This document shows positions 12,801 to 19,474 of a DNA stretch of 20,131 bases, in pieces. The notes under the pieces were generated by a model. It was not told the DNA's origin. It ran no database searches and saw nothing but the letters and a program-made list of their open reading frames with translations. Source of the stretch: CAZLWF01 sp031972835 (lineage in GTDB: Bacteria > Patescibacteriota > Minisyncoccia > Phycocordibacterales > UBA9973); assembly GCA_031972835.1 (NCBI GenBank), contig DALYDX010000014.1:1-20131 (forward strand), written 5' to 3'. Numbering within the stretch: the first letter of the stretch is position 1; every line of letters begins with the position of its first letter. The position numbers were made by a program, and so were the translations under genes.

Positions 12801-13640
12801 TTAAGAGCGCCTACGTATAGCCCTGTAGACACCACGTAATATCAAAAACAAGATAACCGCACATAATCCATAGAAGAGAATTTTTGAATTAAAAATATAA
12901 CTTAAAACTGTATAAAAGAAAACTCCAGCATATGCAAAAGGTGTATCGAGTGGACTAGACTTCATATTGATATTTGTAGAATCTTTTTCAAGCTGCAATT
13001 CTAGATCAATTGAATTTGAATCTCCAGCAGATTTTATCTCTTCTAGAGTTGTTTGTTTTTCTTCTTTCTTGTTATCTATATCCAAGGCAGTTTCATTTCT
13101 AAAATCTTCTACACCAGAGAAAGATTCTGTTATCTTCTCTGATACAGAAACGGGTATGCTTTCTACAATCTTGTTTTCTAAGTTTTCCACTCCAGACAAT
13201 ATATCTTCTGTCTCTTTAGACAATGGCTCTTTTTCTGGGACAAGTGGTGCCGCCACCTTGAAATCAAATGGAATAGTTTCTTTTATACCCAACTCTATAC
13301 TTGAATTTTTAACACTTAGATTTGCATATAGTCCATGACTCCCTGATGTAACAATCCATGACTGGCGTACGTCTCTAACTGAATTTTCAGGTATAGAAAA
13401 AGTTTTTACCCCTAGTACTACATCTTCATCAAAAAAAGTTACACTGCCCTCGAGAGCAGAAGACGAATTGTTAAATATAGCTGTATATATACTGACACTC
13501 TCCCCGATCACCAAATCCTCTTCAGACAACCAGACAGTATCAGATATAAAGCCAGTGCCACTAATTTCTGCAGCCGATACATGATTTGAAAGAGAAAGGA
13601 TCGCTACAGCTATAAGTATAATTTTAAATAGATTCATCAT
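12801..13640 (-). CDS. Secreted, membrane-anchored beta-domain protein (CARDB-like)
   Basis: The 279 residues begin with a signal peptide (1-23, cleavage near VSAAE). Then comes one beta-sandwich of about 105 residues (24-130) with alternating strands such as ESVSIYTAIFNNSSSALEGSVTFF, a pattern seen in CARDB-like domains. A Ser/Glu/Lys-rich, probably disordered linker (131-230) follows, and one or two C-terminal membrane helices (about 234-250 and 253-272) end in RAIRRRS. It is therefore an outward-facing anchored protein. Its start overlaps the upstream cohesin gene by 4 bp (ATGA), so it belongs to the same operon and is its last gene. No enzyme motif is visible, and the function is inferred only from the context. 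Confidence 0.75.
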   Translation of the reverse strand: MMNLFKIILIAVAILSLSNHVSAAEISGTGFISDTVWLSEEDLVIGESVSIYTAIFNNSSSALEGSVTFFDEDVVLGVKTFSIPENSVRDVRQSWIVTSGSHGLYANLSVKNSSIELGIKETIPFDFKVAAPLVPEKEPLSKETEDILSGVENLENKIVESIPVSVSEKITESFSGVEDFRNETALDIDNKKEEKQTTLEEIKSAGDSNSIDLELQLEKDSTNINMKSSPLDTPFAYAGVFFYTVLSYIFNSKILFYGLCAVILFLILRGVYRAIRRRS

Positions 13641-15412
13641 ATTTGTATTATATCTTCTTCTCTATATCTTTTATTTCTTTTTGAATTATGGGAATTTGCA
13701 ACGCCTAGATCACTTCGGAGCTTGGTTAGGAAAGCCTGTTCTCTTTCTGAGAGAGGTTCACCTGAACGGACTTTTTTAAGGAGATTTATCTCATCTAATA
13801 CTTCACCATCAATCAATCTCATAGACTCATCAGCTACACCTTCAGCCTCTCTCACTTGCTTGGATAAAACTCTTCTGTATTTTTTGAAATACTTCAAGAT
13901 AAACAATCCAGCAAAAAGAATAAATATAACTGCTAGCAAGAAAGGAATTACCGGTATCAAGAATCTGAGTGAAGATTCTATAAATCTTATAAACGCACCT
14001 GACTCTACAGTGACCTGGATAGGATCTGTGTATTCACTAACTGCTCCATTTGAGAGCTCGCTACGTACTGTTACGTAGTATATTCCAGCATTCCAAGACT
14101 CATCATTTTTAAAACTAAAATTACCATTTTTGTCGACTTTTGTTACCTCTTCGTTTAGCGCTGCACTTCTGGTATGTGCAAATATTTTATAGAAAAAAGA
14201 TGTCTTACTCTTTTCAAAATGAATTTTTACATTTTCATCTGGGTACCCAGTACCTGACATCGATAAATAATCTCCACTGCTTAGGTTCTGTGAATATTCT
14301 GTAACGACAGGTTGATTAACTGGCAAAGCGGTAAAATACATAATCGATGGAGTAGAATTTCCAGCAAAGTCATATGCGATCGCAACTACCAAATATCGTT
14401 TTGGTGGTAAAATTTTTGATTCAAATAAATCTGTCTCTGAAGACTTCTTGAATATTTCTGGATCTCCAGCATCAAAGCTTACTTCATAATAAGCTATACC
14501 TGAAGTCGCATCTTCTGCCGATAGGTTAAACTTACTGGTACCAAAAGGTATTTCCTCATGGACATGCACTATGTTTACAGAACTTGGCGCAACTGTATCA
14601 ACACCTATTCTATAATGAGCAACGCTACCCCATCCGATAGAATTTTTCACCATCACATGCATATACCACACTCCATCTCCTAGAGGATCTGACTTGTATG
14701 AACTTACTAAACCTTTTGAAACTTTTGGTGGTATGGTTCCAGGGTTCTTGTCTAATACAAATGAAACACCATTAGCATCTTTTGGTAGCTCCCAATATAA
14801 ATCTGCTGTGGTTTCTTTGTACCAACCATTTGGATTTGAATGGGATGAAGAAGTTATTTCTGGAGCAATTGGTGTAGAGGTAGTAGTAGCGGGAGTAGTG
14901 GAAACTGGAGACGCATTACCTATAGTAAAAACCGACACAGGTAATGTAGAACTTAAGACATTTGTACCTAATCCATCGTTTGCCAGTATTGATGCACTAG
15001 TAAGATTGAAGTTTGCTGTTCCGCTGCCTTCTGCCTTAAATGTAGCTGTAAATAATTTACCACCAGAACCATTGAACCCTGGATTCAAAACAATACCTTC
15101 AAATCTTATAACCCCATCTGATGAAACCGTAGGCTGAACTGTCCAAAAATTGGCAATGGAACTACTAACGGAAACACTTGTATTGGAAACTAATTCTGCT
15201 GGAAAGTTTAATCTACCTGAAAAAGCATTGACTGGTACAGAAGAACTCGTCGCAAGACTAACAGTTAGGGTTATAGTCCCTGAACTAGAGACCGATCCAG
15301 ACGAAGGTGACATCTGAAAAGATGCAGCTTCTCCAGATTTTGGACTAATAAAAAAAATACAGAAAAATACTGCAATATAAAAATACTTAATCTTAGAGGG
15401 GAGAAAGATCAT
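13637..15412 (-). CDS. Membrane-anchored cohesin-domain protein with Ig-like repeats (large)
   Basis: The 591 residues comprise a signal peptide (1-30), a cohesin-type beta domain (about 31-163, ending with ILANDGLGT at 142-150 before a final strand), and a Thr/Pro-rich linker (168-187). Two to three Ig/fibronectin-like domains follow (about 190-272, 273-365, 366-470; the pattern SGIAYYEVSFDAG and YDFAGN is typical), then one membrane helix (about 484-507) and an 84-residue charged cytoplasmic tail. Cohesins bind dockerins, and a dockerin protein is encoded two genes upstream. No glycosidase or peptidase domain is visible. The start is 4 bp after the upstream cohesin gene. The cytoplasmic tail is unusually long for a passive anchor. 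Confidence 0.8.
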   Translation of the reverse strand: MIFLPSKIKYFYIAVFFCIFFISPKSGEAASFQMSPSSGSVSSSGTITLTVSLATSSSVPVNAFSGRLNFPAELVSNTSVSVSSSIANFWTVQPTVSSDGVIRFEGIVLNPGFNGSGGKLFTATFKAEGSGTANFNLTSASILANDGLGTNVLSSTLPVSVFTIGNASPVSTTPATTTSTPIAPEITSSSHSNPNGWYKETTADLYWELPKDANGVSFVLDKNPGTIPPKVSKGLVSSYKSDPLGDGVWYMHVMVKNSIGWGSVAHYRIGVDTVAPSSVNIVHVHEEIPFGTSKFNLSAEDATSGIAYYEVSFDAGDPEIFKKSSETDLFESKILPPKRYLVVAIAYDFAGNSTPSIMYFTALPVNQPVVTEYSQNLSSGDYLSMSGTGYPDENVKIHFEKSKTSFFYKIFAHTRSAALNEEVTKVDKNGNFSFKNDESWNAGIYYVTVRSELSNGAVSEYTDPIQVTVESGAFIRFIESSLRFLIPVIPFLLAVIFILFAGLFILKYFKKYRRVLSKQVREAEGVADESMRLIDGEVLDEINLLKKVRSGEPLSEREQAFLTKLRSDLGVANSHNSKRNKRYREEDIIQI

Positions 15413-15416
15413 GCTT

Positions 15417-16319
15417 TTATTTTACACTTAAAGCGCGAATTTTTCTAGTATACCAAACGTATATATACACAAGAATCAAAACTACGATAAGAGTTGGTAT
15501 AGCAAATACTGACACAGGGAAATATGTCTTGTCTCCATAATTTACTATCCTTTCGTTGCCGGATTTATCTATGGCCTTGACCTTGATACGACTCTTGAGT
15601 GACTGATCTTCTAGTACATATGGACTAGAAGCTACTATCCACCCTCCTCTACCTTCCTTGACCTCAAAATGATCTATACCCGACTCTTTGTCCTGGGTAT
15701 CAAATACGAGAAAATATCTACCTTCAAACACATCTTCGTTCTTTGAGATTATAGGTGAAAATACCAAGGGTCTTATATCATCCACCACTTCTATATAATT
15801 CGAATATCCATCTACACCAGAAACTATTTCCAATCTTTTTGTCGCTATGTATACAGCTGTACCGAGCCCATCATTTTTATAGACCACCGTATCTGACAGC
15901 GTAATAAATTCACTACCACTAGTATTTGGAATTAGAATTAGTTCAAATAAAATGCCTGGCTCTGTAGTATTTGTAAGCGGATAAATTGTCCCAAGGTATC
16001 CACCGGCCATAATCCCAGAAAAAATAATTTTACCTTCTTCTGTTGCCTGAGGTTTTTCTACCCACGCAGTGACAACACTATCGCCGTCAACAATATCAAC
16101 AAATTTAAAAGCTGCAGGATCATAATGCAAAACTCCTTCAATCGCATTAATACTCTCATCTGAATTTTCGATCAAGACTTTTACTGAAAAAGGGACCCCT
16201 GTTTGGACACTATGATCAGGAAAATCAAATATTACATCTGAACCACTTGCAAAAACCTGATTACTTACAAAAAAAGTAATCATAAAAACAAATATAATCT
16301 TTGGGAGTATTTTTTTCAT
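15417..16319 (-). CDS. Membrane-anchored cohesin-domain protein (small)
   Basis: I start this gene at the ATG at 16319 (MKKILPK), because this gives a standard signal peptide (1-24). An upstream ATG at 16337 would add MDWIIY and overlap the dockerin gene. The mature part holds a cohesin-type domain (about 27-166) with the diagnostic features of the fold: a leading FDFPDHSVQTG strand, VLIENSDESINAIEGVLHYDP, and KNDGLGT (148-154) before the last strands. One Ig-like domain follows (about 180-263, DKESGIDHFEVKEG and VKAIDKSGNE), then a C-terminal membrane helix (about 268-288) with a short basic tail. It is likely an outward-facing anchor for a dockerin partner and lies between the dockerin gene and the larger cohesin gene. 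Confidence 0.8.
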   Translation of the reverse strand: MKKILPKIIFVFMITFFVSNQVFASGSDVIFDFPDHSVQTGVPFSVKVLIENSDESINAIEGVLHYDPAAFKFVDIVDGDSVVTAWVEKPQATEEGKIIFSGIMAGGYLGTIYPLTNTTEPGILFELILIPNTSGSEFITLSDTVVYKNDGLGTAVYIATKRLEIVSGVDGYSNYIEVVDDIRPLVFSPIISKNEDVFEGRYFLVFDTQDKESGIDHFEVKEGRGGWIVASSPYVLEDQSLKSRIKVKAIDKSGNERIVNYGDKTYFPVSVFAIPTLIVVLILVYIYVWYTRKIRALSVK

Positions 16320-16324
16320 ATATA

Positions 16325-17218
16325 TTATCCAGTCCAATAATAAGCCATTATAGAGAAGTCGACTAGGGTTATCTTACCATCACCCGATAGATCGAAAGCT
16401 AGAGGCGGATTAATTCTCTCAAACCAATAAGCCATTATTGAAAAATCTATTATGTTTACTCTGCAATCAAAATTTATATCAGACTCGGTCCCACATACAA
16501 GAACTTTTGTGTCTGTATCGGAAACCTTAAAGGCAAGTGTGTTCGAATACGAAGAAGTTGCTTCTAGATATTTTGAATATGACCTAGTCGTGTGGTCACC
16601 AATCTCAAGCAATCCTGTATTGAAGACTGACAGATAAACACCATTGCTATCAGTAAAGGTATTTATCAAATATTCATGCAAGGAATTGACGCTTATAGAA
16701 ACTTCAGAGTTTGGAGTAGATTGTCCAAAGATAGTAATCTGATCTCCTTGTTTTATAACACTTTTATCTACTGCGATAGACGGAGCTATAAAAATCCCAG
16801 ATATAGTAGTGGTCAGTCCGTCAGATAAATACAAAGGAAATGTAAACAATGTTGACCTTCTGTCTTGGTAATCTTCTGCTAGAACAGAAAAAGTATAGTT
16901 ACCTTCTGGCAGATCGCTTACACTTATACTGAATTTGGCATCAGGACCAGCAATAGTCTGCACTATTTCTATACCGTCACGTAGTATTATGACTTTCGAA
17001 AGTGGGTAAGCATAACCAGAAAAATTTACAGTTGAATCTCCATCATTACCACCGCCACCTCCTCCTCCACCACCGCCACCAACGTCTCCACCACCTACAC
17101 CAACCTGTGCAGATATGTTTAAATCAACAGCGCTAGATGTTTCAGCAGAAAAAACAAAAAACATACAAAGTAAAATTATACTTAAAATATGTTTTTTGTT
17201 TTTTTTAAATAAAGACAT
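16325..17218 (-). CDS. Secreted Ig-like protein with C-terminal type-I dockerin
   Basis: The 297 residues have a signal peptide (1-30), a poly-glycine linker (11 Gly at 47-57), two or three beta-sandwich domains (about 62-240, including FSGYAYPLSKVIIL and IFGQSTPNSEVSISV) and a complete dockerin (246-297). The dockerin has two calcium loops, with ligand positions D247-N249-D251-N255-D258 and D276-S278-D280-T284-D287. Each is followed by the near-identical helix DFSIMAYW or DFSIMAYYW. There is no C-terminal membrane helix, so it should be released and held at the surface by a cohesin. The next two genes both encode cohesin-domain membrane proteins, which makes them the obvious partners. No catalytic domain is present. 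Confidence 0.85.
   Translation of the reverse strand: MSLFKKNKKHILSIILLCMFFVFSAETSSAVDLNISAQVGVGGGDVGGGGGGGGGGGNDGDSTVNFSGYAYPLSKVIILRDGIEIVQTIAGPDAKFSISVSDLPEGNYTFSVLAEDYQDRRSTLFTFPLYLSDGLTTTISGIFIAPSIAVDKSVIKQGDQITIFGQSTPNSEVSISVNSLHEYLINTFTDSNGVYLSVFNTGLLEIGDHTTRSYSKYLEATSSYSNTLAFKVSDTDTKVLVCGTESDINFDCRVNIIDFSIMAYWFERINPPLAFDLSGDGKITLVDFSIMAYYWTG
17048..17080 (-). repeat. Poly-glycine codon run
   Basis: Eleven consecutive glycine codons (mixed GGT, GGC, GGA) within the dockerin protein, with three further Gly codons at 17087-17095. This encodes a flexible linker between the signal peptide and the first beta domain. The unit is a triplet, so length changes would stay in frame. Confidence 0.85.
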
Positions 17219-17234
17219 GAGGCCTTTACCTGCT

Positions 17235-18272
17235 TTAGAATTGTATATGGTCCTTGTTAGTATTACCCTTGGTGTTTATTTCTTTTATTATTTCCTCTCG
17301 CATTTCAGACATAAGTACTTGTCTGTGGTGACGAGATGCTTTTCTCCAGATAAATCTTATGATAAATAGTGCGACGATCAGTGTGAGTAGAAGTTGCCAT
17401 GGAAAGATCCATACACCTACAGATGATTCTGTTATTTGTTCTGATTCTCCATAAGCAAGACTTATATTTGCCTTGTAATATCCAAATGCAAAGTTTGACC
17501 ACTGATATTTTATAGTCTCAAAAAAAGTCATTTTTTCAGGGAGAACACTACTTCCATTTTTACTTTGCCATGTTGCCTCAAAGCGTCTAATCTGATCTGG
17601 TAGGACGTTACCTTCTACAATGTTTGCTGGAACTTTCGCTCTAGTAAATCCTATAAAATGTTTTATTTCTATATCTCCTTCTGGCTTTACTCTATCTCCT
17701 CCTGTATTTTGAAATCTATAATAAAAATTGACTGGAAGCGCAGTAAAGAATCTAGTGTTATCTTTTGTGCCAAATTCTAATATACCTCCATTTTCATCCA
17801 CCTCTCCGTTTACACGCAGAAGGACCAAGACACCCGTCTTTGCACCTATAGAAACAGTTCCTGCATCACTAGGATTTGGATTACTTGTACCAAAGAAGAC
17901 TGCTGCAAAATACCCTCCCGGCTCTGTATTTGTCGGTATTGTTATGGTTACTGGGACAATCTTTGATGTGCCAGCAGCAAGCGCTACAACCTCATCTGTC
18001 TTTATCCAAGTACCGAGACCTTCAGTAGGATCGACGAAGTTTGGACTTCCAGTTTCACCTTGAGCCTCAAAGTTTGCATATGAAGAATAGAAATTTTCTT
18101 GCTGGTCCCTATCGTTTATGAGAGTTATCTCTGAGGTTACAGTTTCTCCAGGGTTACCGCTAAGTTCTAATCTGACAGGAGTAAGTGTCAGGGCTTCTGC
18201 CGTCTTTGAAGTTCCCAATAAAGCAGTAAAGAGAGTTAGTACTGCAATATTTACTAGAATTATTTTTTTCAT
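17235..18272 (-). CDS. DUF916/WxLIP-like membrane-anchored surface protein
   Basis: The 345 residues comprise a signal peptide (1-27), a DUF916-like beta domain (about 28-155) and a second beta domain (about 160-280). One membrane helix (about 288-308) and a basic cytoplasmic tail of ~37 residues follow. Family-like features in the first domain are TLTPVRLELSGNPGETV, the strand ITLIND, a Trp near 89, VPVTITIPTNTEPGGYFAAVFF (106-127), and a closing strand with LLRVNGEV. In Firmicutes, WxLIP proteins have this same order (peptidoglycan-binding DUF916, second beta domain, membrane helix, short tail) and sit beside WxL proteins. Here the two upstream genes encode WxL-like proteins. It starts 17 bp after the upstream gene and is likely in its operon. 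Confidence 0.7.
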   Translation of the reverse strand: MKKIILVNIAVLTLFTALLGTSKTAEALTLTPVRLELSGNPGETVTSEITLINDRDQQENFYSSYANFEAQGETGSPNFVDPTEGLGTWIKTDEVVALAAGTSKIVPVTITIPTNTEPGGYFAAVFFGTSNPNPSDAGTVSIGAKTGVLVLLRVNGEVDENGGILEFGTKDNTRFFTALPVNFYYRFQNTGGDRVKPEGDIEIKHFIGFTRAKVPANIVEGNVLPDQIRRFEATWQSKNGSSVLPEKMTFFETIKYQWSNFAFGYYKANISLAYGESEQITESSVGVWIFPWQLLLTLIVALFIIRFIWRKASRHHRQVLMSEMREEIIKEINTKGNTNKDHIQF

Positions 18273-18289
18273 ATAATAACTAAATATTT

Positions 18290-19378
18290 TTAGAAGTTAC
18301 CAGTTGCTATCCAAGTAATGTTAGTTGTGTATGATCCCGCTTCTGTGGTTCCGGATATGTTTGCGATATATTGAACGTCAAATGTTTCTGTTGCTGTCGC
18401 TACTGTCTCAGACGCAACTGTTGTTGTAGTGCCTGCAACAAAACTGTAACTATTGGCTGTAGCGAGGTCATACGCTGAAGCTATGGTTACGTTTCCACCG
18501 TTATCGTCTAGTCCCAATGCGAATTGTTCTGAAGCGGGAGTACCATCGTCATCCTCAGAAATAGTAGCAACGTCTATAGTATTTGCGCCACTTGTTAGGG
18601 TTGCTCCGTTGTATGTTATGGAATATCCAGATGCAGCGTTTGTTGCAAGTGTCATCTGGTGTGCGCCAGATGTGTCACCTGGAACCGAAGTAACACCGTT
18701 TGTGTCTCCAGTAGCCCATGATGCAGATGCTGTAGTGATAGTACCGAATCCAACTGTTGTGTCGTCGATAGTAAATGTAATTGTAGGATCAACTGTTGCA
18801 GTTATGTTCACAGAATCATCAGCGATGATATCTATTGCAGCAGTACCTGAGTCACCAAATGTTCCACCAACTGTAACTGAGTGAGCGTTTGCAGCAACAC
18901 CGTTTGAAATTTGTTCACCTCCAGTAACACCTGAAGTCGCATTTGTACCAATCTTGATACGAATACATCTTGCTGCTGCAACTGTCGCAGAAGCGCCGCC
19001 TGATTCAAATGTAATTACTTGACCAGAGGCAGAGGCATTGAACTGAGAAGAAGTAGCTCCTGATGCAACCAAAGTCTCTTCAGTATATGAAGCAGTAGTA
19101 CAAGTTCCAGAATCACCTTCTGCAAAGTCTAAGTCTGTATCGTCTATAGAAGCTACACCCGTAAAGTCAGCGTCGAAAGTTAGAGTAACAGTACCCCCAG
19201 ATGCAACACCTGTTGGAGTCACAAAATATATCGTATGGTTTGCAGCGGTAGATGCTTGGAGAGTTGAAAGTGTATCTGAAAAAGTCGTAACACTTGCAGC
19301 AAGAGCTTTGTCTGTAAATCCTGCAAAACTTCCGAAAAGGATTGACACTATAACGATTGAACTTGTAAATTTCTTCAT
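18290..19378 (-). CDS. Secreted beta-rich surface protein, WxL-like
   Basis: The 362 residues have a signal peptide (1-28) and no C-terminal membrane helix. The mature protein is very rich in Thr, Ala, Ser, Gly and Asp and poor in Lys and Arg, as in surface-layer or fibre subunits. An N-terminal domain (about 29-145) contains SDTLSTLQASTAANHTIYF and two Cys (93 and 138) that could form a disulfide. A C-terminal beta domain (about 180-362) starts ITATVDPTITFTIDD and ends GSYTTNITWIATGNF. The two Trp (221 and 356) lie in WAT and WIA contexts, reminiscent of the two WxL motifs of the Firmicutes cell-wall-binding domain, though the Leu is missing. The next upstream gene is a close paralogue. Confidence 0.72.
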   Translation of the reverse strand: MKKFTSSIVIVSILFGSFAGFTDKALAASVTTFSDTLSTLQASTAANHTIYFVTPTGVASGGTVTLTFDADFTGVASIDDTDLDFAEGDSGTCTTASYTEETLVASGATSSQFNASASGQVITFESGGASATVAAARCIRIKIGTNATSGVTGGEQISNGVAANAHSVTVGGTFGDSGTAAIDIIADDSVNITATVDPTITFTIDDTTVGFGTITTASASWATGDTNGVTSVPGDTSGAHQMTLATNAASGYSITYNGATLTSGANTIDVATISEDDDGTPASEQFALGLDDNGGNVTIASAYDLATANSYSFVAGTTTTVASETVATATETFDVQYIANISGTTEAGSYTTNITWIATGNF

Positions 19379-19418
19379 TTTTTTATTGATAAATAATAAG
19401 TTAATAATTTATAAAGCA

Positions 19419-19427
19419 ATTATACCA
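19419..19427 (-). promoter_or_regulatory. Promoter upstream of the WxL-like gene
   Basis: On the minus strand, a perfect extended -10 TGG-TATAAT (hexamer 19419-19424). The -35 is poor (TTGTCT at 19 bp or TCTCAA at 16 bp). The leader is about 33 nt and AT-rich, without a ribosome binding site. This promoter could drive the whole surface operon down to 12801, since no strong terminator was seen inside it. Confidence 0.55.
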
Positions 19428-19457
19428 CAATACAAAAATCTTGAGACAACAAGTATA

Positions 19458-19466
19458 TGTGGATAA
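19458..19466 (-). promoter_or_regulatory. DnaA-box-like sequence upstream of the WxL-like gene promoter
   Basis: The minus strand reads TTATCCACA, identical to the box upstream of mraZ, and lies 33 bp upstream of the -10 (35 bp at mraZ). It may be chance. Confidence 0.25.
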
Positions 19467-19474
19467 TGCTACAG

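Noticed and set aside
16320..16337. An upstream ATG adding MDWIIY to the small cohesin protein
   Set aside because: The shorter start gives a standard basic signal-peptide beginning (MKK) and avoids overlap with the dockerin gene. The longer start cannot be excluded.
13637..17218. A cellulosome for cellulose breakdown
   Set aside because: No glycoside hydrolase or carbohydrate-binding domain is visible; only Ig-like, cohesin and dockerin domains are present.
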